DNA of 64,000 bases, taken from contig CM035309.1 of the NCBI GenBank assembly GCA_002900995.3, positions 124,001 through 188,000 on the forward strand, read 5' to 3'. Shown piece by piece: positions 44,421 to 57,473 of the stretch. Both the position numbers and the translations under genes were made by a program. A model generated the notes under the pieces. It made no database searches. It was not told the origin of the DNA and saw only the letters and a program-made list of their open reading frames with translations. Position 1 is the stretch's first letter, and every line of letters begins with the position of its first letter. Origin of the DNA: Ganoderma boninense. Lineage: Eukaryota > Basidiomycota > Agaricomycetes > Polyporales > Polyporaceae.

Positions 44421-45879
44421 CTCCACGCATGGATGACTTCAACGACGCGGTGAATTACGCGCCATGGACCCGTTCGTAACACAAATCCGCAAGAAATAAG
44501 TTAATCGCTCCGCACTTTATCTCGGCACGTAACTCATGTGTCTCATTTAGAAATGAAATGAGCTGTGCGATGCTCAAGGAGAGACCTCCTACCATAAACA
44601 GACAACCTCCTGCAAAGGAAGCCCACGCTCAAGACGGAGAAATATCTACTTCCGCGAACACCCTGCCGGCAGATGAGACCATTGCCAGCTGGCGACGTAT
44701 GGCAAAGGACCCTCAGGCTGAGGGCTCGGTGTCTGATAACTGGTGCAGCGCATGCTCACGAACGTCCTCGCCGAATTGTGACTGGGTACGGAGACGAGAA
44801 ATGGAACACCTTCGTGTCGGGGCTGCTGTAATTCGTTGTGAGTACAGTCGTCCGGCACTCTCCGATGTCACCATATTCACTGGTTGCTTGTGGCTGGGGT
44901 CTAGGGTTAGTCCACCAACTGAGGATGCCCGTTATCTCGGTCTCATCGCGCTACGGTAGTGCCTTTTGCGGCCTCTTCAGGTGCCTCCTGTTTGTTCCCA
45001 ACGTAGACGAGACGAAGGAGGTGGGGAACACAAGTCGTTGCTGGTTCTTTTGGTCAGTTCTATGAACAACGTCTATACGCAACGTGCGCAAGGAATGAAA
45101 GTTATGAACAGAAATCTCCTGACCTACACTCACCGACCTGATCCGCTCTCAAAGCAACACTCAGTCATCGTCATAGGTTCGTGGTGCACTTAGTCAACTG
45201 ACAGGGAAATTCTAGCTGCAGCTGTTGTTGTAACTTTAGCGTCCCAATGGATATTCAACTACCAATCGTAGAAATATAAACGTCGCTGTGTGCTTTTCTC
45301 TGCTGTGAGGCTCTTCGCAGCTGTTTTGGAGTTGCATCCTTACTGTACCCCAGTGTGCGAGTGCGGGTCCTCAAGGATATCTGGAATTGTCGGAGAAACG
45401 GTCTCCAGGTAGAGTCATCAGTGAGCGTTGTGGCATCGAGGACTGGCAGCTTGAAGGGGATACGGCAGCCGCCTCGCCCGGCGTCGGAGCCTGCAGGCTC
45501 CGGTGCGGTGCTTAGAATGCGGGCCGGAGGCGCTTCAAAAGGCTCACTCGGGAGGCAGAGCGGCGTCAACTTTCATAACCGTTTGAACCTTCAACTTGCT
45601 CAGGCTCGTCCGTGACTGAAGGATCTTGGAATTGATCTGAACTAGTTCCATGGCCTCCAACGTAGGGACACTGGTATTACAAGGGCTTCCGTGCCGCAGC
45701 CGCCAAAAGAACCCTTTCGCTTCGTTGCCCCCTTGCATTGCGTGTTACGACGTGGCAGCGAGAGGGAGCCGCCGTCTGGCCGCGGCTGCGGCTGCGAATG
45801 TAAACTGTCGATTTAAAGGTAAGTGCTAGTCCGTCGTCATGGATTTCAATGGGTACTTTGACCTCTATTTTCTGCAGGC
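44421..45879. other. No confident gene; possible minus ORF 45255-45738
   Basis: Plus 44558-44959 and minus 45255-45569 plus 45544-45738 are open. The minus pieces (FEAPPARILSTAPEPAGSDA; LEAMELVQINSKILQSRTSL) could be one short gene but need a frame change between them. A 5' exon of the JmjC gene may end near 45818 (GTAAGT donor), since the next exon starts after an AG at about 45879. Confidence 0.4.
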
Positions 45880-48569
45880 TTTCGCACCATACAATTGGCT
45901 CCGGACAAGTCTATCGTTACAGTTGGATTCTGTGGAGATCTCAACACAACGCCAAATCAGGCTCATGGATACGAACGGTCAGCAGGATCGAGTAGATGCA
46001 AGAAGGCTACGACGCCAGATGGTAGGTATCCCTGCAAGTCCAGTCATCACGATGTGATTGACTTGTCACCATTACCTACAGCTGCAGCTTTAACCGACCA
46101 GCCGCAGCGCACCTCGCTCCATTTTCCTCATATATACGATCGGAGGCTGGACATTGACGTCATTACGTTCATAAAGGTTGGCCTCTTTGTCTACGGGTCT
46201 GTCTTCACTTCAGTGCGCTTACTCTCCGTCTCTAGGGCACCTGCGCAACGGTTCTACTCCCCATGATGCGTCAAGAGCTGGTACATATGGGGCTAGAAGG
46301 AGTCGTTTTTCTGAAACATGAAATTCAGTTTCGGTCTTTATGCGGTAAGCGCGAGGCAGCTCCCAATGGCACGTCGTAGCTTACACGCTTTCAGATGCGT
46401 GCACTTCCGAGCTTTTCTGTGGGGCATGGTTTTGCCCTAGTTGTGGGCTTGATGTATGCCACTCATGTGCGGAAGCGTTGACATCCTCTCATAATCCTCA
46501 CCGTAACGTATGTGCTTGCCTTCAAAGTATATCTGGCTCTGAACAATTTGTGCGATTATCTAGTTGGTTCTATTCGCTCATTGTGCAACGGGCGATCATG
46601 TCCATTCGATCAAGACAATGCGTCCATGCGTGAGAATGCCGGGAGAAACAGTTAGTTCCAACATAGACAGAATGGCCTTAGCGATACAGGCGATGACTGC
46701 TCCATTTTTTCGGTACGCATGCTTACAAAATGCCTCGTCGTCACGTATCTCATCGTCAGTCTTAGGGATCAGCCCCTCCCTCCCCCCTTCAGCCTACGAA
46801 TACTGGACGGTGCTACAACTGAGCACGTATACGCACCGCAGCCCCTACCCGTGTATCCTGCCAGGAGCTTAACGCGAAACCAATTCTTGCGCTTATGGGC
46901 GACTGGTATCCCAGTGGTCATTACGGAAGCACAAAGGAACTTCCGAGGCCACTGGGATCCAGGTTATTTCATTGAGCACCATGGGAAGCTTTGGGTCACT
47001 CCAATCGACTGCGAGACTGACCAGGAGGTGCCTCGCATGCCAGCTCGGGATTTTTTCGCACTACTTCTCAAGGAATCCGACGGGCAAGCTGTACTCAAGC
47101 TGAAGGTAAAGTTGCATGGTGTGTTTCACGCGATAGCTGATAGTATTCCCGGTCTAGGACTGGCCTCCTAAGAGAGATTTTAAGAGCACCTTCGGCACAC
47201 TCAATTCTGGCTTCTTCCTGAGTATACCCATGGAGTGCGCTGATCTAGTATGCAAAGGCAGAATTTTCAACCTTGCCGCCCACTTTCCGGAAGGTGCTGT
47301 CGCTCCCGACCTTGGTATGGTAGCTGGCTCCTCCTTCGACAGGACACTGACCTTTTTGCATTTCAAGGCCCAAAGCTATACATCGCCATGGGAGCCAAGG
47401 GAGACACTAAGGGCACCACGAAGCTGCACCTCGACATGACATGCGCAATTAACGTGATGATGTGGTCGGAAGACTTGACATCTAAGAGGCCTGGGGCCGA
47501 GTGGCAAATCTTTCCGGCGGACTCCGCTGATAGGTTGCGCTCCTTCCTTCGGGAGGAGTTCTCGTTGTCTGAAGACAACGATCCCATCCATCAACAGCGT
47601 TACTATGTCTCGCACATCATGCTTTCGCGTTTACGAGAGAAATACGGAGTATCTCCATGGACGATCTATCAATATTATGGTGACGTTGTTTTCATTCCCG
47701 CTGGATGCCCACATCAGGTAAGCTTCCTATCGGTGGATGAAGATGTGACAAAACAGTTTTAAATACTCATAAGTAGGTTCGGAATTTGGCCCACTCGATC
47801 AAGGCCGCTTGCGACTTCGTCTCCCCGCATAATTTAGAGAGGACCGTCAAACTCGCGTCAAGCTTGCGCCTGCATCGGATCGAATCGGGGTCAGGAGAGG
47901 ATATCTTACAACTTCAAACGTTGGTCTGGTTCGGCTGGATGGCGATGCGTACATTCAAGGATGACCAGATGAAGCGTGAGTGCATTGTCTTTGCCATGTC
48001 AACTGATTTAGGGTGGTATTCACACTGGACGTATCCTAGCCCACGGAAGCACACTGGCACTCTCAAACGAGGGGGAGACACTCCCAAAGCCCGTCATAAG
48101 TTCAATCCAACGCGATTTATCTTCCGATGTAGTCAGTGTTCACCGCTGCGGTCGGTTTCGATTTCTAAATGCCAAGCGGTCGGTCCATAGGTTACAGCCA
48201 CCACCTCTCCAGGCGAGAGCAGCACTCTGATCAACCGGAAGCGACCACCACATTTGACTGCAAACCAGGTAAAGCGCGCAAAGAAGAAGGCCAAGCTTCC
48301 AGGAAATCCGAAATGTCATATACCATGTCCGTTTCCGGACGGCTGTTCGCTAGGCAGCAGCAGGGTGCGGTCGGTGGCGGGAACGCTCGATCATCTGTGA
48401 GTACAAGTTTACTCGTGCCTTGCGAGGCGATATAAACACTCACCTGTGTCACAGAAGAGATTCTCACCCTGAGATTTACAAGCAGATCGACCGCCAAACA
48501 CTCAAAGAATTGCGAGAGATGGACGACGTTCCGTTTGTGGAGAGGTTGCATTGCTTGGTCGGTCGGTGA
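45880..48569 (+). CDS. JmjC-domain protein (KDM3/JHDM2-like) with N- and C-terminal zinc fingers
   Basis: A Cys-rich finger (CTSELFCGAWFCPSCG, then CHSC; near 46395-46480) precedes a KDM3-like JmjC region: exon to 47105 (GIPVVITEAQRNFRGHWDPG), 47158-47314 (IFNLAAHFPEGAVAPDL), 47368-47717 (GPKLYIAMGAKG, TTKLHLDM, YQYYGDVVFIPAGCPHQ), and from 47777 (VRNLAHSIKAACDFVSPHN). Fe(II) ligands are His 47427, Asp 47433 and His 47712, so the HxD...H triad is complete. Downstream exons add a basic stretch and a finger CPFPDGCSL...LDHLRDSH, ending VERLHCLVGR at 48569 (last intron 48397-48454). Such enzymes remove methyl groups from histone H3K9 using 2-oxoglutarate; substrate here is inferred. Two 5' exons and one near 48.1 kb are unsettled. 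The stop lies 161 bp from repeat copy 2. Confidence 0.8.
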
Positions 48570-48730
48570 GAGTGAACGGAGGAGTTGAAACGTTTTGTTC
48601 CATGGGAGCGATGTGATGGCCAGTATCTGGTAATGAGATTAGCCTACGACGAGAACATAGTACTATACAATGCGCAGACACGGTTTGAATCCATTCAGGA
48701 CGGTGCACCGTGCGCTAGAGAGTATCGGAC

Positions 48731-50449
48731 TGCGCGGGCCGATGTTTCCGCGGGCAAGTGCCAGCACAGCTGGGCGCCATCGGCGCTTGGAGACCAGAGC
48801 TAGAGTCTACCACGACTTCCACCCAACCAGACCCACGTCCCTCTAGTCCCTAGCACCCACTGCCACGTCCTTGGTCTCTAGCAACCTTCTGGAGGTATAC
48901 GGACCACCCGTAATGACGATGGTACGTGCTCAGCCACCTCAACTTCTGCCCATATTGACCGGGTCCCCTCCATGCCCTCCAGTTCAAGATCCTCCGTGTG
49001 TGTTCTATTGTGGAACGAGCTGGGTGCGCCTGGGTTGGTTGACCCAACGCCGGGTGCGCGCAGCGCCACGATGGACACATGCGTCCTGAGGATAAGTAGT
49101 CTCGAACGCGCTTTTTCGACGTACAGTGCCTCGCTGCTGTCGACAGTAGCCCGCTCCTCGGTGTGTACTCCATCCAGTTCCCTTTATTTTCTCTGCCTTC
49201 ATCATCTTCGGCGGAAATTCACCGTCTGCCTGGGTTGGTTTGCCCGACAGACGGGTATGAGGAACTACCACGCCTCTTCGCTACCCTTGCCGCACATGCC
49301 TTCGTCCACTCATCTCTCTCTTCATTCCTTTTTTCAGGTCGGCTGTTAGCGATCGTTATGAGAAGTCACAGCAAGTGCCACTGGTGGAAGCATTCTCGCC
49401 CCATCACCCTGTTGACGCAAACAATCGATCACTGATGACTGAGCACGCTGCCTCACGGGTTACGGTTCCTGGCATCTCAACATCTGTACGTACTTGTGCC
49501 ACCTCACATCGCGCGATTGCTGAGGGTCTTACAGGCTCAAGGTTGCCGTCGATGATGAGGCATCTGGGGTAAGAAAATCGACCACGAACGTCAAAGCGGT
49601 GGTAAACGGGAGAGAGAATGGTTCAGGTTTTCCGTGTGGTGTCGTAAGGTGTGTGGCCATGACCTTGCTTATCGTTCTTTCGCGTTCTGGAAGGAGGATT
49701 GGTTGCGAAGGTGGGGAAGGATTGTCGACGGCAAGGTGCCAAATGCGGGCCGCAAATACAGGCCGCTCTTGTGTCCGTTATGCTCTCTTGTGGGCCTAAC
49801 TGGGTGCGCCCGGGTTGGTTGATCCAATGCCGGGTGCGCGCAGTGCCCCAATTGACATACGGGTGGAGCCCTTGGGGTGGAACCAAATGCTGTTGGATTG
49901 TTTACCGAATGCAGGTGCACTTCACGCTACATCTCTTACCATCGCACGGATCTGACCCATCCACCTCGCTCTTTAGACCGACTGCAGGGCATCTGTGATG
50001 GCAATGGTGAACAGCGGGCGGATGGGCAAGCGTTGACGAGAACAGGAACAGGGACAAGAGGCCGGAATCGCGATACTTACAAGCGGCGTGTGCATAATGG
50101 CCAGAAGGCTAAGTAAGGCGAGTTCCATTGGGCGACACGGCTTCTCGAATACGCTGACATTGTGATCGTCCTCCCCTTTTTCAGTGTTCGGCTTGCAGGA
50201 AGTAGTGAGCCGTCTCTGTCATGCGTATGCACTGCATCGCCCATGCGCCACTCCGTCCTGTCGGGGGAAAGCAGGTTGTCCCGCGTCTGCTCCGCCTCCT
50301 CCGGTGCCAGGTGAGCATACGGTGGCGTGGTTCAACTGGTTCCCCGATTTACGCTTCACCATTCGCAGACCACACCCCGTCCTCTCTCGCTGACTGCACT
50401 ACATATTGCTCCGTCGACGTGGTCAATTTTCTCGGCTATTTTCGCGATG
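48731..50449 (-). repeat. 1719-bp repeat, copy 2 (inverted)
   Basis: Reverse complement of 7420-9138 with no indel and no difference that I found. It lies between the JmjC gene and the Plavaka transposase gene. The ORF 50221-51138 starts inside it and runs out into unrelated DNA, so that ORF is a chance fusion. Confidence 0.9.
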
Positions 50450-51341
50450 ACGAAAGCATTGTGGGGTCGGTGATCACCGTTGCACCTAGGACATGCCTCC
50501 TTCGCAGTCTTTCCTCTGCAAGGATTGCTGATCGCGGTGTAGCCTGCCCGTCTTCACATTCTAGTATCCCCCAGCATCTCGGTGGTACAGGAGTGCTTCG
50601 CACTTCCATCTTTGCGCTAAACCCCCGATCGCCGGATCCTCATGCCGTGATCACCTCCTATCCGTTGTTTCCAGCGTGGACCCGGCCTGGAAATCATGTC
50701 ATCGACCGTAGTTCTGCATGTCATGATCTTTGTCTGGGACTCGACTCCAATGATTCGCCCGAAGCGACTGGGATTTTGAGTGGACGCGTTGGGTCTAGTG
50801 GCAACCGCGGTTCCCTTTTCCGCATCGAGGCCCTCGTACTTTATAATTTTCCCACTAGAGTTGTCATTCCTGGGCATGCTCAAAGAATATTCCCCCGCGT
50901 TTGCATGGAGAAAAGCTGGCTTAGAGTCGGGCAAGTCCGTCGTCCTTTGCTGCGACGCAAATCACTCACATGCTCGCATGTAGCGCCGTCTGCCTCAAAA
51001 GCTGCAATGAACCACGTACTTACTTCACATTCGAGCGGACTTGCAGGTTTTGGCTGGTTCTGTTGCAATAGTTGTCCTCAATCTTGTACCCCGGCCCGTC
51101 ATGTATCGACCCTTGCGGCGACGGGCTACTGTGAATAACGCCTCCTAGACGCTAGTCCGATCAGTTCGGGGCCAAATTTGCATGGAAGCGTTCAAATTTC
51201 CTCGTTGCCATGCGCCCATTTGCGGTTGGAGGAAACTCAGGCTAATGATTTGACTGTGCTTCCACGGTGTTCATGGTCATTCATCCCCCTCGTACTTCTT
51301 CCCCGTGACGTTGGCGGCCACTCTTTGCTCTCGGATTTGCC
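50450..51341. other. Upstream region of the transposase gene; no separate gene seen
   Basis: Contains only short frames. It may include the 5' end of the Plavaka element, but I could not identify a CACTA-like terminus or a terminal inverted repeat here or beyond 56053. Confidence 0.4.
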
Positions 51342-54300
51342 ATGTCCCATGTGGTGAGCACAAGAGTTTTCTTGACGAGATACTTGCTGACGTTCTGTCC
51401 ACGGTGTTAGCCCGATGCGAATGGTCTGCAAATCGACGACGAGGATCAGATATGCGACGGGTGTAGGCGTTCATTCTCAACGAGCGGGTCCTTGACGATG
51501 CACAGAGCTCATTGTGGCCATGTTCAACGGAGGATGGATGGCATTTTGAAGAATGTGGGGGGCGCGATGCTGGCGCGGAGGAAGAGGAATCTCGCCTTTC
51601 TTCTCGAAGACCTGAGCGGAAGCCAAACGCAGCCAGATCCAAGGCCCGCCTCGTCAGACACTGTCCCTCAACCCCTGCACCCCCTCTACTTCCGGTCCCC
51701 TTGCTCCCCCTGTTCCTGCTTCTATTAGCCCCTCTATTCCCGCTAGCCTTCCTCCGCCCCCAGATGACAATGTTCGGCCCCGGCGCGAAAATATTCGTTT
51801 GCCAGCGCGTTACCGCGACAATGCCGCACCCCCACAGCAGCGGCCGAAGCCCCGAAAGCACGTTGATGCACTTCCAGAGCCCCTGATCTCGATCACCCCA
51901 GAGCTCGACCTATCGCACCCAGCGGTAACCTCAGCTACTAGACTTGTGGAAAGCGACCCTGGGGTCCAGCAGCAATGCTCCGCGGGCGTTCCAGCGCAGA
52001 CCAAACGCAACATCTTTGGCCTCTACCGACAGTACCGCTCCGAAAGTTTCCCCAAGCATGATCCTGAAGCAACTATGGACCGCATGCTCCTTCTTGAACC
52101 CGTCAATGATCCCCCGACTGATCCGCTCTTCGAGACAACGCCAACTTCCGCCTCATGCCCTCCCTCTGAAACGACCTCCGGGCAGACCCCAGACCACCGT
52201 GGTTCGTCCTCGAACCATGCTGTCTCTACCGACCCTGTGCCTGCCGGGTCGACCGCCCAGTCTAGCCGTTGCCTATTCCACCCCTACCCTAACTGGACAT
52301 CGTTTCGTCTCGGCCAGTGGTACTGGACCGGCTCTCCTAACAAGTCGGAATCGACCTTCAAAGGTCTGCTCGACATCGTGACAGATCGTAGATTCTGCGC
52401 CGAAGACCTTGAAGGAGTCAACTGGAAGATGATTAACGAGAAGCTCTTGATGGGCGAAACTTACTCGTCCGCCTTGGCAAGCCCTGATACCCTACCCGAT
52501 GACTGGGATGAGACGGTTATCGAGATTCCCGTGCCTGTGCACAGCAGAGGGGCTACCCCGGGTGTCCATCTATACGAGGCTGCTACTCTGTGTCACCGCA
52601 AGATCACGTCGATGATACGCAGCAGGATCACCGATCCATCGATTTTCCCTCATATCCATCTCGAGCCCTACGAGCTCTTCTGGAAGGCGGACTCCACAGA
52701 GCCAGTTCGAGTACATGGAGAGGTCTACACGTCGCCAGCTTTCATCGAAGCTCACGACGCTCTACAACGTTCCCCGCCGGAGCCAGGCTGCAGCCTCGAA
52801 CGGGTCGTAATTGCGCTCATGTTTTCCTCCGATGGAACGCATCTCACTGAATACGGCGACGCGAAACTCCACCCCCTGTATGTGGAATTTGGCAACGAGT
52901 CCAAATCACGGAGGAGTAAGCAGTCGAATGGTTGCTTTGAGCACATCGCATACTTCGAATCTGTGAGCTCCTTTACCGTCTTTTCGCGTGTATTGCATTA
53001 AATCCCTACTGCCCACTAGCTCCCCGACGCGTTCAAGGATTTCGTCAAGGAGAAATTTGGCAAGAACAACTTCACCGGCGCCTTTGCAGCACATTGTCAT
53101 CGGGAGATGTTCCACGCGCAGTGGGAGGTTCTACTTGATGAGGAGTTTCTGGATGCTTACGAGCATGGCATTGTCATTCTATGCCCCGACGGTGTTAAAC
53201 GGTGTTTTTACCCTCGAATTTTCAGTTATTCTGCCGATTACCCGGAGAAGTAGGTTTCTGAGTCTTCTTCTACCGCTATCATCTGTCCCTTAAAGTTCAT
53301 CGTTCCTACAGAGTCCTGCTTGCTGGCATTCAGAATCTTGGTCACTGTCCTTGTCCTCGATGTCTGGTCCCGCTGGATCGCGCTCACAACCTTGGTATGG
53401 CCCGAGACCGTGCGCAGAGGCAAACGTTGGCCCGTGTCGATAATGACCAGCTACGTTCGAAGGTAGGGTCTGCTCGACGCATGATCTATGAAATGAACAG
53501 AGCTGTCATGTACAAGGGAGTCGAAGACTTGTTGTTCGAGGCGTCCTTGGTCCCATCTACGGTGAGCGTTGCTCCACTACGCGGCGGCTGTATGCTGAAA
53601 ATTTTTCAGAACGCATTTTCTAAGCTTGTAGGGCCCCTCGGTCTCAATATATTCGACACCTTAACCGTGGACTTCTTGCATGAGTATGAATTGGGGGTAT
53701 GGAAGAGCGTTTTCATCCACATACTGCGGCTCCTTGATGCTGCAGACCCCAAGATCAAGGATGAATTTGATCGACGGTAAGCTCACTCTCATGATGGCCT
53801 CAGCAGTCTCGATGGCAAAGATGCTCAGTCAATCCGGACTAGGTGCCGGCTTCTTCCTCCTTTCGGAAGAGACATCATTAGACGCATATACACGAATCGA
53901 TCTGAATTGAAGAAGATGACCGCCCACGAGTACGGGAAACTGCTCAAGGTACGTTGTCTTCAAGGATTGAGCTTAGCGGTTTACCAATTTCCAACAGTGT
54001 GCTATTCCGTTGCTCGAGGGCTTGCTGCCTGAACCCCACAACACCAGACTTCTCAAGCTACTCTTCACGATGGCGTATTGGCACGGGTTCGGTGGATTGC
54101 ACATGCACACGGACCCGACCACGGAGATCTTAGACGCTCTTACTACCCTCCTCGGTCAGCGTTTACGAGACTTCCAGGCCACAACTTGTGCGGTGTATAC
54201 CACCCAGGAGTTGAAGCGGGAGGCGGAACAACGTCATAGAAGAGAGGAGAAAGCGAAGCTCACCCAGCTGTCTTCGTCAAAGACAATAACCGGTTCTGGG

Positions 54301-56053
54301 GATAACAGGCGCTTGAGGACATTAAATCTAGACACCTTCAAGTTGCACGCTCTCGGGGACTACGTCGCATCCATTCGTACACGAGGCACAACGGACTCCT
54401 ATTCCACTAGATTGGTAAATGTTTTATGGGTGTACATTTGACTAAGGCTGACGAAAGCTATATACCCAGGGGGAAAGCGAGCACAAGCTGTCTAAGTCCC
54501 ACTATCAGCGAACGAGTGGGAAGGATGTGGCGCGTGCACTGACAAAGGTAGAACAGAGACAGCGAACTATCCAAGCTATATGGAACTCTCTCTCTCCCTC
54601 ACTTCTAACTTTGAGCTCACGTCGACGTATGCGAGCAAGGAAGGCGAAGAAGTTAGATCCAATGTTCAGCCCGAAGATGCAATACAACATTGGTGAAAAC
54701 GAAAACTCTCCCGTCGATATCTCGCCTTTCCTCTCCCGAAACCACGGAGATCCAGCAGTGAAGGTACGTACTCGTATATCCTCAGTAACAGAGTTGCTAA
54801 TCGCTTTCCATCCTTGCAAGGACTTTCTACCCAAACTCCGTTCACATCTCTTACCCCGCATCGTCAGTCTCCTGAAGCAAGAGCGAATCTCATGCCCCGA
54901 CATCGTTTACCCTATCCAGACGGCGCCTGCCACTGCTAGCGATACTGGGAACGACGGAGGCATCGTGTGTATCCAGAACGATCGTATATACCACCATAAA
55001 CAGGTGCGAGATAGCAGCTGGCCCTTTCTGTGCGTTGTCCGCCACTGACCTGAATCACTTTAAAGGTGTGGTTCAACTATACGATGTACGACGTGCATCG
55101 AGGCCGTGACATCATCAACTCCGGCACATCTCAGTGCAATATCATGCTCCTATCGTCCACAACTACAGACAGCAACTCCGACTCGCAGAGCAGATATCTC
55201 TACGCCCGTATCCTCGGAGCGTACCACGCAAACGTGTTGTATATGGGTCCGGGTATGCTGGACTACAAGCCGCGGCGCATTGATTTCCTTTGGGTGAGGT
55301 GGTATGAAGTCCAACGTGGCGGAACGACCTCCTGGAGGAACTCGGAACTTCCGATTGTTGCATTTCCTCCGTTAGCGTCAGACTCTGCATTCGGTTTCAT
55401 TGATCCTTCCGACGTCCTGCGAGCATGTCACATCATACCGGCCTTCGCTCGGGGCGTAGTGCATGAAGACCGTGTAGGACTGTCGCTCCGCGCAAGAGAC
55501 GGGGACGACTACAATGCTTATTATGTCGGATGGTACGTTGTTGGGCCTCAGCCACATAACTGTGCGACTTAAACAATCCCACATCATAGTTTTTCTGAAC
55601 GTGACTTGCTCATGCGGTACCACTGGGGGCTGGGTGTCGGTCACATCCATGCGCATGGCCTTGCAGAGGTCAGATCACTATCACCTGCCGACGTTTTGGT
55701 GACCAAGGCAGACATTGAACACGAGGCGGACTTAGTGACCGGTTAGTATGCTCTTGCAGCATCATCACTGCAAAACTAATGTAGGACTGCCAACTATGGC
55801 CACAGGGATTGCAGCCTCCAAGTCTGACGAGTCGACGAATGAACAGCCTGGCTCAATAGCGGCCGAGAATGCATCTCACGTTCAAGCAGGCAGTGCACCG
55901 GATGGCGAAGATCCTGCCTTGGATTTACAGGGTGCAGATGACGATCTCAACGGAGACGGCGATGATGACGTTGATGATAATGACGATGAGAATGATCAAG
56001 AGGGACCAGAGATCGATGATGACCTAGATGACAGTCAATATCCTGGATTGTGA
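51342..56053 (+). CDS. Plavaka-type (CACTA-related) DNA transposase
   Basis: A mini exon MSHV (51342-51353) can splice to 51411, giving DDEDQICDGCRRSFS and on to HRAHC, a C2HC finger as in other Plavaka transposases. After an unresolved join near 51.55-51.66 kb come eleven exons whose phases all agree: to 52962, 53020-53249, 53312-53561, 53610-53776, 53843-53948, 53999-54414, 54470-54763, 54821-55003, 55066-55532, 55590-55741, 55785-56053. Family blocks in order: SFRLGQWYW, HIHLEPYELFWK, RVHGEVYTSPAF, VVIALMFSSDGTHLTEYGDA, CPCPRCLVP, LTVDFLHEYELGVWKSVF, PPFGRDIIRRI, LLPEPHN, TDSYSTRL, VWFNYTMYDVHR, FGFIDPSDVLRACHIIPAFA, MRYHWGLGVGHIHA, then a very acidic tail. No stop or shift is seen in the core, so it may be active. 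Plavaka elements are mushroom-rich relatives of CACTA elements. Confidence 0.92.
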
Positions 56054-57071
56054 CATATGATCGTACCTTCCGAAACCCACGAGCATCCATTGTCTCTCTG
56101 CTTCCGCGCCCAAGGGCCAGGTATAAACTATGGTCCCGCTCGACTGGGAGTCCGGGTAGCAGATAGCCTCCCTGCTCCTCAGCAACTTCCTCCTCTCTTC
56201 TTTCTCTCTGAGTGTCTATTTGTGTGCACCGATCTTACGGCCTGTCGTGCTACTCCTTTCTGTGACGTACCCTCATAACTTGTACTTACACTTCGTCATG
56301 CCATACAGGCCCCTCGCCCTGTTTTTTCGCCCCTTCCTTCCGCGAGACAGGTCTTCAGGAGGGAAGACCGCCCGGATTCTAGAGCGACATAATGGTATAA
56401 ATTCATCCTACCAGGTGCGCCGACAGTTCTGGGTGTTACCTGTTGGACTCTGACCCGATCCTATTTGCAGTTCATGACTGCTCTGTCCAAATTGTCCATC
56501 GCTACACATCTTCGAGTGCACATTTGGTCTATCCGCGACATCTATTCGAATCCCAAGTGCATTGAAGTTCAAAATCCCTCCTGACAGGAGCGCATTGTCA
56601 CGCTGATTTCTCTGCAAGCCGCCACATCACATGAAGCAAAGTGGAGATGTCGCGGCACGTCCTTTCACACCGGATCTGCGACACCGGAGAAATTCTGCGA
56701 CACTACGACGTTACTATTCGATTTCGGTTTTGGACACATGGCGGTACGATGCATGCTTGAAGTCAATTCTAATGAATGGAGGTGCCTGTTGAAAACTTAC
56801 ATGACCCACGCCCGGGTGGTTATGCCTAATATTCCCTGGGCCCTGCGGCTTTTCCAGCTCCGCATAGGAATTTCTCCTCCCAGTCTCAAAGTCCTACCAT
56901 CCTGTATGGACCGTCAGGCCGCCGAGAGAGTATCTCCAACGTCATCAAAGTGTCTCCATCGTTCCTCAAGTAAGTTAATCCTGTTTGCAACGCCAACTTG
57001 GGTCTGAGGACAATTGCAGGTGACGCTGGCAACTGCTTCGAGACGACCATAGGAAGTCGGTTGCGGGAAAG
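56054..57071. other. Poorly coding DNA downstream of the transposase
   Basis: Short frames only. No element terminus or repeat end could be assigned. Confidence 0.4.
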
Positions 57072-57473
57072 ATGGCCGTACCTTCAGAGTATACTAGTGG
57101 GTATGGGGAGGAGGACAGTCTCTCCAGTGCGTTTGACACCGATACCGGGCTGACTCCACGCACTCGGAAGTCATCGTTAGACGGCGGGCCACACGGGTCC
57201 CTCACGTTTATTTGGCCGACAATTTTCGACCTTTGGCATCAACCTTCAATCTCCGCCGCGCAGTCCCAGCCGCTCGTCCCTGAGGCCTGATTGGTCGAAC
57301 CCCCGAGGCCTCCCGAGCTGCCGCGCCCTGCATCCGTGGCTATTCCACTTCCTGTACAACAGCACTCTCTCGAGGATGACTATCGCGGCGATAAGGTCCC
57401 GGATCGGCCACCTGGGGTCAATCCCAACATCAACACCGAAAATACCACCCCTCGCCTCCATCCCCGATACTAG
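57072..57473 (+). pseudogene. Proline-rich ORF with one in-frame TGA
   Basis: The frame MAVPSEYTSGYGEEDSLSSA ... SQPLVPEA, stop TGA (57288-57290), then LVEPPRPPELPRPASVAIPL ... TPRLHPRY is continuous apart from that stop, and composition (Pro/Ser-rich) is the same on both sides. A possible next exon near 57541-57637 (AALARLEKAECMISTCQLET, then CSNH) ends at a GTGAGT donor. No family recognised. Confidence 0.35.

Noticed and set aside
50221..51138. 305-codon plus-strand ORF
   Set aside because: It starts inside repeat copy 2 and continues into unrelated DNA, and its first part is also open in copy 1 where it ends differently. It is a chance fusion without motif.
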